The position numbers were made by a program, and so were the translations under genes. Under the pieces are notes generated by a model. The model saw only the letters and a list, made by a program, of their open reading frames with translations, had not been told where the DNA came from and made no database searches. From an uncultured Cryptobacterium sp. (lineage in GTDB: Bacteria; Actinomycetota; Coriobacteriia; Coriobacteriales; Eggerthellaceae), in the NCBI GenBank assembly GCA_900554685.1, contig USIG01000015.1, positions 1 through 22,928 of the forward strand: DNA of 22,928 nt. Direction: 5' to 3'. Shown one piece after another: positions 14,664 to 22,583 of the stretch (position 1 is its first letter; every line of letters begins with the position of its first letter).

Positions 14664-15172
14664 GAAGCGTACACCTCTGTTTCGACAACAAGGTCAGCTT
14701 TTATATGACCAACCAGTTTATTGAGCGCATCGATGGCATGGGGGCGTATGTCGGCTCCGATCAAGACATACATAAGCGATCCTCCTACCGGAATACGTCC
14801 CGAATTGAGCCAGGCACGTACATAATAGATACCTTCCCACGTTCTAGCTTCTTCAAGTGCTTTTCTGAGGCCTTCTTCGTCATAGGAAAAATCAACAGCA
14901 ATAACTTCTTGCGTCTCTGTCTTAATGTCATTGCATGAATCTTGCTGTACTGCCTTGTGCGGCTTCGATTGAGAAGTGGCTTCTTCTTGCGTTTGGTATT
15001 CATGCGCCCGTACCACTTTTTTAGGCGTTGCACGTACTACGCCATTGTGAGTTAGATACATGCCAACATAAGGCGCTTTGATATCCTTTTTCGCTTCTTC
15101 AAGCCATTCGGCAAGATTGGGCTCGGGTAGCGGTGAGGTGCTGATGGTATTTTGACAGGTTGAATCGCTCAT
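14660..15172 (-). CDS. MoaE-like molybdopterin synthase catalytic subunit (divergent)
   Basis: A 170-residue protein from the ATG at 15172, which has AAGGAG upstream (15178-15183); a TTG eight codons earlier is less likely. It resembles MoaE in the order of its segments: PYVGMYLTHNGVVRATPKK, a beta segment VIAVDFSYDEEGLRKALEEA, RAWLNSGRIPVGGSLMYVLIGADIRPHAIDALNKLVGHIKADLVVETEV. MoaE adds sulfur to the precursor using MoaD thiocarboxylate. The HR-G-L and terminal WK-E motifs of classical MoaE are missing or altered; one lysine (in GHIKAD) remains at about the catalytic place. A 30-residue polar insert follows KVVRAHE. Its place between the polyferredoxin gene and mobBA supports a cofactor role. 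No MoaD is visible nearby. Confidence 0.65.
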   Translation of the reverse strand: MSDSTCQNTISTSPLPEPNLAEWLEEAKKDIKAPYVGMYLTHNGVVRATPKKVVRAHEYQTQEEATSQSKPHKAVQQDSCNDIKTETQEVIAVDFSYDEEGLRKALEEARTWEGIYYVRAWLNSGRIPVGGSLMYVLIGADIRPHAIDALNKLVGHIKADLVVETEVYAS

Positions 15173-15208
15173 AAGCGCTCCTTGGGATAGGTGCAATATG
15201 GGTAAGTT

Positions 15209-16390
15209 TTAACCTTTATCATCATGAGGGGTAAGCGTGCGGGGCTCAAGATTAAATAGGTCTGAGTTCAAAATGGTTCTCTGAACGTGTAGCGATTTGG
15301 TGAGACAAACATCTTCGCAAAGCCTGCATTGAATGCAATCTGAACAGCGAAACTCATGATAAGCCTTCTTATGCTGTGGTTTTTGAGGGCGAAGAGATTG
15401 ATTGCTATTAAACAGAGGAAAGGGCTTCGTTTGCGCTTTTTCTTCGACTCGATGAACAAGCGCATGCGTTGGGCAGAATTGAGCGCACATACCGCAATTG
15501 GTACAGGTACTTTCTATGGTGACGTTTCCCCAAAATCGAGTCTCTAAGCAAAGCGTTTGGGGGGTTGGATGATTCTGCTGTGCTTCGAAGAGGATATTAA
15601 GCAAAAGGGTATTTCTTTGAGGCATGAATACTTTTAGCTCTCCCGGTGCTTGAGTGAGCTTTTCTGCAAGCGTTGGCTGAGGTTTTTGAGGCATAAGAGC
15701 TGGTTCTAAGGCAGATTCAGCGGCAATATAGCCAAGATGCTTGAGCGATTTCGTCATGGAATTAAAAAAGCCTCGTCGTGAAAAGCCTCCTTTGTCCTGG
15801 GCAAAAGGATAACTGCTTGTTTCTTTGTCGTGCTCTTCTTGTATGGTGCACTCAAGTGGTAAGGCGTAAGTTTTTGCAAGGGACTGCGCTGAGGCAAATG
15901 TTTTTTCAATAAGGGAAGAGACGCAGCCCTTCTTGCATGATGAACAGCTCCCATGCAAAAGATGAAGGCTGATTTTGTAGCGCGCCAAAATAAGGTAATG
16001 AACTTCATCAAGGTGCGCTAAACAGGGGATCACCAGTAAGTGTTTAAGGTTTTCTTGGGCAAGAGGATGTTCTTGGCAGCAAACCCATACTTGAGAGCGC
16101 CTATTTGTAAGCGATTGGGCAAGATCAAGCCAGGCATCGTGTGGCAATGCAGCGCTTGAAAGGGCTTGGGCTGGGCAAACATTGGCACAGCTTCCGCAGT
16201 TAGTACAAGCATCTGGGTCAAGTAAGAGCCGATTGTTCTCAATGGTCAGTGCATGGTTTGGACAGGCGGTAGTGCATGCGTTGCATGAAGCATTTCGATT
16301 GCGAACGCAGACACAGTGCGTTGGCACTACTTTAAGAGAGCTCTTCGAGAGTTTCTCAAGTAATTGTTCTGTTTCGTGTAAGGTAACCAT
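15209..16390 (-). CDS. Polyferredoxin with internal twin-arginine-like motif
   Basis: A 393-residue iron-sulfur protein. The N-terminal part holds CNACTTACP and CTNCGSCANVCPAQAL (about residues 36-76), typical of 4Fe-4S ferredoxins. A cysteine-rich middle follows, with VWVCCQEHP and HGSCSSCKKGC. Then at about 204-210 comes FSRRGFFNSM, like a Tat signal but in the middle of the chain. The C-terminal part has CTNCGMCAQFCPTHAL and CSDCIQCRLCEDVCLTKSL. There is no N-terminal signal, so it is probably cytoplasmic or on the inner face of the membrane. The ATG at 16390 has AAAGGA upstream. It heads the operon with the MoaE-like gene (36 bases downstream) and mobBA. A role in electron supply to a molybdoenzyme or in its assembly is inferred from position. 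Confidence 0.75.
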   Translation of the reverse strand: MVTLHETEQLLEKLSKSSLKVVPTHCVCVRNRNASCNACTTACPNHALTIENNRLLLDPDACTNCGSCANVCPAQALSSAALPHDAWLDLAQSLTNRRSQVWVCCQEHPLAQENLKHLLVIPCLAHLDEVHYLILARYKISLHLLHGSCSSCKKGCVSSLIEKTFASAQSLAKTYALPLECTIQEEHDKETSSYPFAQDKGGFSRRGFFNSMTKSLKHLGYIAAESALEPALMPQKPQPTLAEKLTQAPGELKVFMPQRNTLLLNILFEAQQNHPTPQTLCLETRFWGNVTIESTCTNCGMCAQFCPTHALVHRVEEKAQTKPFPLFNSNQSLRPQKPQHKKAYHEFRCSDCIQCRLCEDVCLTKSLHVQRTILNSDLFNLEPRTLTPHDDKG

Positions 16391-16725
16391 GCCTATCCTT
16401 TATGCGTATTGTCTTCTTTAAAAATAGCGTTTAGAGATGCCGAGAAAAACTCTTTGTTTTGCGCGACTTGTTTTGTGTGGCTTTGAAACAGTTTGTCTTA
16501 ATGGGCCTTAGAGGTTGTTGTGTACCCGCGGTACAGGGATTGCTGTTGCAGGAATTGCTGCGGGTCTGTTTTGTATGTCGGGGAGATGTCGGAGAGTCAT
16601 TCTTCGGCCGCAAAGATTGTTTTTGCTTCGAAACATTTTGGCATATGGTAACGAGCGGAAAAGCGAGCGAAGAAAAATTTTTGTAAATCACAAATTGAAT
16701 TCGCAGGTCATTTTGATGCCTTCTT

Positions 16726-16747
16726 ATTATTCCCAAACAAGAATAAT
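16726..16747. promoter_or_regulatory. Putative Mo-regulon operator between polyferredoxin and molybdoenzyme operons
   Basis: ATTATTCC (16726-16733) and AGAATAAT (16740-16747) with a 6-base spacer. The symmetry extends outward by TT and AA (16724-16749). It lies about 207 bp before the molybdoenzyme start and 336 bp before the polyferredoxin start, so it could serve either operon. It matches the palindromes at 5316 and 12817. Confidence 0.62.
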
Positions 16748-16787
16748 AAAGTAAATTGAAGTCTGAATAAGGCACATGCACAATAAG

Positions 16788-16901
16788 TAGGGATAGGGTT
16801 TTATCAACATAATTCTGGCAGCAGGAGGGGAAATAGGCGCTAGATAACAAACTCGAAAGTTTTTGTGTCAAACCATCCCTATAAAGCTTTCGAGCGCTGC
16901 C
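16788..16901 (+). promoter_or_regulatory. Structured 5' leader candidate of the molybdoenzyme operon
   Basis: GGCAGC (16817-16822) pairs with GCTGCC (16896-16901), and inside it CTCGAAAG (16852-16859) pairs with CTTTCGAG (16887-16894). In competition, TAGGGAT and GGTTT in 16788-16801 pair with AAACCATCCCTA (16870-16881). The two folds cross, so they would be alternatives or a pseudoknot. I do not recognise a known riboswitch class. Confidence 0.35.
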
Positions 16902-16954
16902 AAACAATCAACGATTTCAATAATTCATAGAGGTGCAATATCAGAGGAGGAGCA

Positions 16955-19375
16955 ATGTCTCACACAGACGCTGCCAGCGGCGGTATTTCTCGTCGTGGGT
17001 TTATTAAAGGCGCTGGTGCTCTTGGGGTACTTGGCCTTGGCTTGGGCGGCATGACGTCAACAGACACCTGGCTTCGTAAGGCTTCAGCGGCAGAGCAAGC
17101 CGAAGAGCATGTGGCCTACACTTATCATCAGGCTCATTGCGGTGGCATGTGCCCACTGAAGTGCACGGTTCGCGATGGACGCCTGGTAATGATCCAGCCC
17201 AACGATGCATGTGCGATGGACAGGCTAAAAACTATTTGCTTGAAGGGCATTTCTGAAGTCCAGCATATTTATGGTGAAGGACGTATTCAGACTCCGCTCA
17301 GACGGGTAGGGGATAGAGGAACCAACCAGTTTGAGCAGGTTTCCTGGGAAGAAGCACTCGATGATATAGCAAGCAAAATTAAAGAATCCCAGGATGCCTA
17401 CGGTAAAGACTCGGTAGTTGTAACAACCTCAAGTGAGACCGATTGCGCTTTTCTTCAGGCGATGCTTGGTGCACAGGGACGTGGTAATACCGGCATTGAT
17501 GTTGGCTACGGCAATGGCTTAGATCCCTCAATGGGCCTTGGCGGCGGATATGCTATGAGCACGCCCGAGGCACGTGACTGGGTCAATTCGAAATTGGTCC
17601 TTACGGTAGGGTCTAATTTCTGTGAATCAACGCTTCCTCAAGTTCGTCTTTTCTTTGAGGCGAAGGACGCGGGCGCAAAAATGGTGACGGTTGATCCTCA
17701 CTATTCAACAACAGCGAGCAAGTCCGATGAATGGATTCCTATTGAGCCTGGTACGGACGCTGCGCTGTATTTTGGCATGATTTCCCATATTCTTGAAAAA
17801 GGGCTTGCTGATGAAACCTTCATGAAGCAGCACACGTCATATCCTTTCTTGGTTGACGCTTCTACGGGCAAGATTATTCGCGAGCATGAACCAAAGATGG
17901 TTGCTGCCGAAGATGGTACCGAAGCACCTGAAGATGGCACAGCTTGTCCCTTCTATGTCATTGATGCTCCATCGGGAAATGTTGTTCCTTATCAAGAAAC
18001 TGAAAATCCTGCTCTTTCTGGCAGTGCGGAATTCCGTGGTGCACAGGTACGTACGGTCTACGACCTCTTGATAGATTCAATGAAGGACTATTCACCTCAA
18101 TGGGCATCTGAAATTACTGGAATTCCTGCCGAAAAAATAATCGAGTTGGCAGAGCTTTATGCCGAAGGACCTTCTTCGTTAGCGCTCGGCTGGGGCGGCA
18201 ATGACAAAATTGCCAATGCTGATATTGCTGGCCACGCTGCTGCGGTTTTGGTTGCGCTGACAGGTAACGTTGGCAAGCCTGGTGCCGGTGTTGGTGTTTA
18301 TGTCGGTGGCACATACAACTGTCATACTGCAGCATTAGGTGAATGGGCCTTGCCAGAAGATATGGTTGCTGCGGCAAACGAAATGGCAAGCTATGATATG
18401 CGCACCAAGGAAAGCAATGCTCATGTGCTTATCGCTGCAGGTGATGATCTGTGCCAGCACTATGGCAACATGAATGTTTCGACCGAGTGGGCAAAGAAGC
18501 TTGATCTTATCGTTTCGATTGATCCTTACTTTACTGAAGGATGTAAATGGGCAGACTACGTTTTGCCTTGTACGACCCGCTTTGAGTGTGATGAGGAATA
18601 CGGCAACCTTAAAAACGGATACAACCAGATTCTTCTCCAAGAAAAAATTATCGATCCTCTCTTTGAAGCAAAAACTGAATTGTGGATTCAGCGTGAGCTG
18701 GCAGCGCGTCTTGGCTTTGAGGATGCTCTTCCTGCCACTTCACGCGAGCGCGTTGATGCGATTTTGTCCACCTCAGAAGATCCCGCAATCAATTCGCTTA
18801 GCGTTGATCAGATTGCAGAAAACCAAGGTGTTTGGCCTATTGAGGGCGCTGAAGAATGCAGGCGCGTTCTTGAAGACTACGCTTTTGCAACTGATTCGGG
18901 GCGTATGGAGGTCTACTACGATTCGTTGGTTGATTTTAACCAGGCACTTCCTCAGTGGGAGTCTCCTGTAGAAATTGCTCCTGATAATTCGCTGCGTTCT
19001 ACGTATCCTTTGCAGTTGTCGAATGTGCGTACGCGCTTCCAGATTCACAATCAGTTCCAAAATGCTGAGTGGATCAAGCAGTACTATCGTCCCACCATCG
19101 AAGTTAACCCTCAAGAGCTTGAGTCGCGCGGGTTGCAAACAGGAGATGCAGTGCGCGTCTTTAATGATCGCGGCGAGTTCAAGGTGTATATCAGTGGCAA
19201 CGAGTCTATTCGCCCGGGGTGCGCTCGTATTTATGAAAACGCAATGGGCGATTTCACGATTGAAGGAAATATGCAATCGGTTACAAACGACACGATGATC
19301 GAACGTGGCTACGAATTGATGTGCGGTCCGGTCACGCCGTTTTCTGACACTCTTGTTCAGATTGAAAAGGCTTAA
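16955..19375 (+). CDS. Tat-exported molybdopterin oxidoreductase, DMSO reductase family
   Basis: An 806-residue catalytic subunit of a respiratory Mo enzyme. The N-terminus carries a Tat signal, SRRGFIKGAGALGVLGLG (12-29), with a cleavage region near SAAEQA. A 4Fe-4S site follows: Cys62-x3-Cys66-x3-Cys70-x24-Cys95, then the pterin-binding body with GRIQTPLRR, NFCESTLPQ, DPHYSTTASKSDEWIPIEPGTDAAL, LALGWGGNDK and the C-terminal molybdopterin dinucleotide-binding domain (YPLQLSNVRTRFQIHNQF onward). No Cys is seen at the expected Mo-ligand site; Ser192 in GLDPSMG or the nearby Asp190 are candidates. GAGGAGG (16944-16950) precedes the ATG. The substrate is unknown; relatives reduce DMSO, TMAO, polysulfide or catechols. 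The ferredoxin, NrfD and TorD genes follow. Confidence 0.93.
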   Translation: MSHTDAASGGISRRGFIKGAGALGVLGLGLGGMTSTDTWLRKASAAEQAEEHVAYTYHQAHCGGMCPLKCTVRDGRLVMIQPNDACAMDRLKTICLKGISEVQHIYGEGRIQTPLRRVGDRGTNQFEQVSWEEALDDIASKIKESQDAYGKDSVVVTTSSETDCAFLQAMLGAQGRGNTGIDVGYGNGLDPSMGLGGGYAMSTPEARDWVNSKLVLTVGSNFCESTLPQVRLFFEAKDAGAKMVTVDPHYSTTASKSDEWIPIEPGTDAALYFGMISHILEKGLADETFMKQHTSYPFLVDASTGKIIREHEPKMVAAEDGTEAPEDGTACPFYVIDAPSGNVVPYQETENPALSGSAEFRGAQVRTVYDLLIDSMKDYSPQWASEITGIPAEKIIELAELYAEGPSSLALGWGGNDKIANADIAGHAAAVLVALTGNVGKPGAGVGVYVGGTYNCHTAALGEWALPEDMVAAANEMASYDMRTKESNAHVLIAAGDDLCQHYGNMNVSTEWAKKLDLIVSIDPYFTEGCKWADYVLPCTTRFECDEEYGNLKNGYNQILLQEKIIDPLFEAKTELWIQRELAARLGFEDALPATSRERVDAILSTSEDPAINSLSVDQIAENQGVWPIEGAEECRRVLEDYAFATDSGRMEVYYDSLVDFNQALPQWESPVEIAPDNSLRSTYPLQLSNVRTRFQIHNQFQNAEWIKQYYRPTIEVNPQELESRGLQTGDAVRVFNDRGEFKVYISGNESIRPGCARIYENAMGDFTIEGNMQSVTNDTMIERGYELMCGPVTPFSDTLVQIEKA

Positions 19376-19385
19376 GGGGTGAACC

Positions 19386-20006
19386 ATGACTAAGTTAGCT
19401 TTAGCGATTAAACTCGATCGTTGTGTTGGGTGCCATACGTGCGCAAATGCCTGCAAAATGAGCAATAACGTACCTGATGGTATGTTGTGGAATCGTATTC
19501 TTACGGAAGATTGCGATGTGATGGATGGTGCTCAGGGTACCTATCCCAATTTGACGCGTACGTATTTACCGCTTTCTTGCCAGCATTGCGAAAACCCTGC
19601 TTGTATGAAGGTGTGTCCTACGGGAGCAACCTATAAGGATGAAAAGGGTCGTGTCGAGATTGACTACGACAAGTGCATTGGGTGCCGTATGTGTATGGCT
19701 GCCTGTCCTTACAACGCTCGTGTATTTAACTGGACAGAACCAGAAAGATCAACCGGTTTCGAATATGGCGATCGAGACGTACCTTCAAGGCCTGCTGGCG
19801 TGATGGAAAAATGCACGCTTTGTAAAGAGCGTATGGACCGTGGCGAAGCGCAGCCTATGTGCGTTGAATGCTGTCCTGCTCGCGCTCGTGTCTACGGCGA
19901 CTTGGATGATCCGAATTCTGAGATTGCACAATTGCGCAAGCAGGGCAATGTTCGCATCCTTCTTGAAGATCAAGGAACTGATCCTCAAGTCTTTTATCTG
20001 CAGTAG
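19386..20006 (+). CDS. Four-cluster 4Fe-4S ferredoxin subunit (NrfC/DmsB type)
   Basis: A 206-residue electron-transfer subunit with sixteen or more cysteines in four clusters: Cys13/16/19/23, Cys65/68/73/77, Cys97/100/103/107, and Cys143/146/159/163. This is the standard DmsB/NrfC/PsrB pattern. It has no signal of its own and presumably rides across the membrane with the Tat-signal catalytic subunit. It passes electrons from the NrfD anchor to the Mo site. The start lies 10 bases after the catalytic subunit's stop, with AAGGGGTG as ribosome site; the NrfD gene starts 12 bases downstream. Confidence 0.94.
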   Translation: MTKLALAIKLDRCVGCHTCANACKMSNNVPDGMLWNRILTEDCDVMDGAQGTYPNLTRTYLPLSCQHCENPACMKVCPTGATYKDEKGRVEIDYDKCIGCRMCMAACPYNARVFNWTEPERSTGFEYGDRDVPSRPAGVMEKCTLCKERMDRGEAQPMCVECCPARARVYGDLDDPNSEIAQLRKQGNVRILLEDQGTDPQVFYLQ

Positions 20007-20018
20007 GAGGTCTTTATC

Positions 20019-21200
20019 ATGCAATTTTTTACTGACGTTAAAGACTCCCTTGTAGAGTCTTCTTCTAAAACAAAACTTCTTATGGCACTGCTCGCGCTTT
20101 TAAGCGTTGCGGGTATTGCCGCTTGGATATACCAGCTTGTTTGCGGTCTTGGGGTAACGGGCATGAGCAATATCACCTCGTGGGGTATGTATATTGCCAT
20201 GTTTATGTTCTTTGTGGGTCTTTCAGCTGGCGCTATGATCGTGGCTTCTGCCGCTCATGTGTTTAATGTTGAATGGCTCAAAAAAATTACCCTTCCTGCT
20301 CTTATTTGTGCTTTGGTTTGCATTTGCGCAGGAGGCCTTTCTATTCTGATTGACCTTGGGGGATTGCCGCGCGTATGGCGCATGCTTACCGGTCCTAATT
20401 TTGCAAGTCCGCTTCTGTGGGACATGTGCGGCATTACCTTATTCCTTATTGTGAATGTGGTCTTTTTAGTATGCGCAGTTAAGGGTAATACAGATGGCAT
20501 GACAAAGGTTGCCCGTGTTGCTCTGCCCGTGGCGGTGTTGGTGCTTTGCGTCGATGCATGGATCTTTGGCTTACAGGAAGCTCGTGCGTGGTATTCAGCC
20601 ATTATGGCGCCTATCTTTATTGCTTCGGCATGCGATTCGGGTATTTCGCTTATTTTGCTTGTCCTAATTGCCTTGGAAAAGGCGGGTATTTTCAGCATCG
20701 CGAAAGAGACTTTTACAAAAATCGCAGGTTTGCTTGCAACTTTTATCGCAATCGATGCTTTCCTTATTGGATGCGAGATTCTTACCATGGCTTATCCTGG
20801 CGGACACGAATCGGTAGCGCTTGCTCATATGGTAAGTGGCGCAACGGCTCCTTATTTCTGGTTTGAAATTATTGCGGGCCTTTTGATACCTTTCTTGATT
20901 TTAGTGTTTGCTAAAAATCGCGAAAACACTACGTTGGTGCTTGTCTCTGCAGTTTTGGTCATTATTGGCGTGTTCTGCAAGCGTATGTGGCTTTTACTGA
21001 CCAGTTTCATCACGCCTAATGTAGAAGGGGCTCCCGGTATCACCCTTGGTGGTTCTCATGCTGCTGATGGAGTAGGTATGTGGGCAACTCAGGGTTGGTA
21101 TAGTGCCTCTCCGGTTGAGCTAATCATATTGGTGGGTATGGCGGCATTGGTGGCGCTTGCACTTATAGTGTTAAGCAAAACCTTCATGAAAAAGAACTAA
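20019..21200 (+). CDS. NrfD/PsrC-type membrane anchor subunit
   Basis: A 393-residue polytopic membrane protein of the NrfD/PsrC family that takes electrons from menaquinol and hands them to the ferredoxin subunit. About nine or ten hydrophobic segments are visible. Family marks are WGMYIAMFMFFVGLSAGAMIVASAAHVFN near the N-terminus, DLGGLPRVWRMLTGPNFASPLLWDM, and a KRMWLLLTSFITP segment late in the chain. TAGGAGG precedes the ATG. It is the third gene of the molybdoenzyme operon. A 133-bp gap with a hairpin (21241-21265) precedes the chaperone gene. Confidence 0.92.
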   Translation: MQFFTDVKDSLVESSSKTKLLMALLALLSVAGIAAWIYQLVCGLGVTGMSNITSWGMYIAMFMFFVGLSAGAMIVASAAHVFNVEWLKKITLPALICALVCICAGGLSILIDLGGLPRVWRMLTGPNFASPLLWDMCGITLFLIVNVVFLVCAVKGNTDGMTKVARVALPVAVLVLCVDAWIFGLQEARAWYSAIMAPIFIASACDSGISLILLVLIALEKAGIFSIAKETFTKIAGLLATFIAIDAFLIGCEILTMAYPGGHESVALAHMVSGATAPYFWFEIIAGLLIPFLILVFAKNRENTTLVLVSAVLVIIGVFCKRMWLLLTSFITPNVEGAPGITLGGSHAADGVGMWATQGWYSASPVELIILVGMAALVALALIVLSKTFMKKN

Positions 21201-21240
21201 GGAACTAAGTGGTGCAGCTCGTTGAGCAAGTCGGTTAGTG

Positions 21241-21265
21241 CTTAAACATCCAATTGGCGTTTAAG
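21241..21265 (+). other. Hairpin between the NrfD and TorD genes
   Basis: CTTAAAC (21241-21247) pairs with GTTTAAG (21259-21265) around an 11-base loop. There is no T run, so it is more likely an mRNA processing or stability element than a terminator. Confidence 0.35.
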
Positions 21266-21333
21266 TAAGCTGATGGGCACTGAGGTTGCACTAGCTGAAA
21301 GTTGTAGTAAGTGCTAAATAGTAGGACATCTTA

Positions 21334-22107
21334 ATGAACCCTGAAAAAAACGAACAATTTTTCGAGGGAAGTGAAGCCTTTAAGCCTGTGCAAGATAACA
21401 GTCTTGCGCAGGCTTATCGTTTACAGGCTTTTGCAGAGGCGTTTGCCTTTGTAGGCAATTCGCTTCTCGCTCCCATTAGCCATACCTCTCAGGCGGGGTT
21501 GCACTCAGCATTTTGGGAGCATTTTCCTGATTTTGAATCTTTCCAAGTAAGAGAAGCGCTCGAGGCGTTGAAGACCTGGGCGGAGTGCGCACCTCAAGAC
21601 AGTGTTACTAAAGTTTCAGTGGAATTTACTCAGCTCTTTGTTGGCCCACCAAAGCCCGCCGCTCCTCCATGGGAGACATATTATCGAGGAGAGGAAGTTA
21701 CTTCGGGCTTTGGAAGACCAACGCTTGAAATGCGAGAAGCCCTTCAGGAAGCGGGGCTTGAGCTTTCCAACGAGAATAATCAGTATGAAGACCATATTGG
21801 CATTGAATTGTTGCTACTTTCCGAGTTGTGTTCAAGCGCGGTAAAGAGCAGCGCAGTTGCTTCTTCCGAACCTTGTGAAACATCTATTGAGGGTGAAACG
21901 TCCTCTATGAAATCAGACGATGCTCAAGTAAATAACGAAGACATAATAGAGTGGAGCATCTTTGCAAAAGCACAGGCGTTGGCACAAGACCATCCTGCTT
22001 CTTGGATAGATAAGCTTCTTGATAAAGTGAAAGCAGCGTATCCCGATGGATATTTCGTTTGTATCCTCACCTTAGCCAAAGCACTTCTTGTTGCCTTTGA
22101 ATCCTGA
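21334..22107 (+). CDS. TorD/DmsD-family cytoplasmic chaperone
   Basis: A 257-residue redox-enzyme maturation protein that should bind the Tat signal of the catalytic subunit and hold it until the Mo cofactor is loaded. The family core is VEFTQLFVGPPKPAAPPWETYYRGEE (from about residue 95), FGRPTLEMREALQEAGLEL and NQYEDHIGIELLLLSEL (about 150-166). A polar Ser/Glu-rich insert of about 35 residues follows, then the last helical part. The start ATG has TAGGA upstream with a long spacer. It is the last gene of the operon, 133 bp after the NrfD gene. Confidence 0.88.
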   Translation: MNPEKNEQFFEGSEAFKPVQDNSLAQAYRLQAFAEAFAFVGNSLLAPISHTSQAGLHSAFWEHFPDFESFQVREALEALKTWAECAPQDSVTKVSVEFTQLFVGPPKPAAPPWETYYRGEEVTSGFGRPTLEMREALQEAGLELSNENNQYEDHIGIELLLLSELCSSAVKSSAVASSEPCETSIEGETSSMKSDDAQVNNEDIIEWSIFAKAQALAQDHPASWIDKLLDKVKAAYPDGYFVCILTLAKALLVAFES

Positions 22108-22122
22108 TTATCGTATTACGTT

Positions 22123-22160
22123 GCCCTTGATTCCTTATCCCCCCCCCACAAATCAAGGGC
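22123..22160 (+). terminator. Stem-loop after torD-like gene with poly-C loop
   Basis: GCCCTTGATT (22123-22132) pairs perfectly with AATCAAGGGC (22151-22160). The 18-base loop contains nine consecutive C (22139-22147). No T tract follows, so intrinsic termination is unlikely by itself; with the C-rich sequence after it, it may belong to a Rho-dependent terminator. Confidence 0.4.
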
Positions 22161-22304
22161 TCACATTAAGTCCATCCTTAACACATCTCAACAGCCCCAT
22201 CATCCTTAAATCTCCCTGTAAACATCACCCTCTAGCCTCCTTACAACCCCACCAAACACAGCACACCCATCAAAAATTGCCATTTCTCAGGAGTGTTTGT
22301 GGCA

Positions 22305-22458
22305 AGTAAGCAAAGAATTGATATAGACAATCACCTTTACGCTCACATACGAGGGATACTTTCCTGTCATAAGGCAAGCCATACTTGTATCAAACACCCA
22401 TACCTTTTCCTTTTCTACCTACTTACAACCACCCAAGCTATACAATTCTTTGCTTACT
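22305..22458. repeat. 154-bp element bounded by 16-bp perfect inverted repeats
   Basis: AGTAAGCAAAGAATTG (22305-22320) is repeated inverted as CAATTCTTTGCTTACT (22443-22458). Pairing continues inward for five more bases (TATAG 22322-22326 with CTATA 22438-22442) after one bulge. No clear target duplication flanks it. It could be a MITE-like remnant or a long RNA stem. Confidence 0.55.
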
Positions 22459-22583
22459 CGCCCTATAAAGGCCTCAAAGGTGCATATTCCAAAAATCAAA
22501 AAGACAAAAGTACAAAACAGGTCCTTCTTATACATGAGCAGGGGATATAGGGTATCCCGTACCAAGAAAAAAGCATCCTGCAA

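Larger units (their letters stand above)
16391..16954. other. 564-bp divergent intergenic region with operator and leader structures
   Basis: No convincing gene. The left part (about 16437-16690) has short open frames on + with no family match; one opens MPRKTLCFARLVLC at 16437 and stops after 23 codons. A second frame contains the hydrophobic GTGIAVAGIAAGLFCMSG. This could be a decayed small gene. A palindrome GTACC-CGC-GGTAC lies at 16522-16534, and TTTGT-N5-ACAAA at 16680-16694. The Mo-type palindrome lies at 16726-16747. From 16788 to 16901 are pairing segments that could form alternative leader structures before the molybdoenzyme gene. Confidence 0.6.
22108..22580. other. Gene-free region rich in inverted repeats before the rRNA operon
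   Basis: Two short open frames exist but lack family features and ribosome sites. The + strand from about 22160 to 22290 is C-rich and almost free of G (about six G in 120 bases), as at Rho-utilisation sites. There are three inverted repeats: 22123-22160, a 154-bp element at 22305-22458, and a small GGGATA/TATCCC hairpin at 22542-22558. Confidence 0.6.

Noticed and set aside
16788..16901. Known Moco riboswitch
   Set aside because: The pairing pattern and conserved bases of the Moco motif were not found, so only an unclassified leader is claimed.
16431..16907. A 158-codon open frame on the minus strand
   Set aside because: It spans the operator and leader region, has low-complexity composition without family features and no ribosome site; it lies in intergenic DNA.
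22088..22550. Two short + frames before the rRNA operon
   Set aside because: The first overlaps the end of the TorD-like gene, and neither has a ribosome site or a family match. The sequence is better explained as C-rich, repeat-bearing intergenic DNA.
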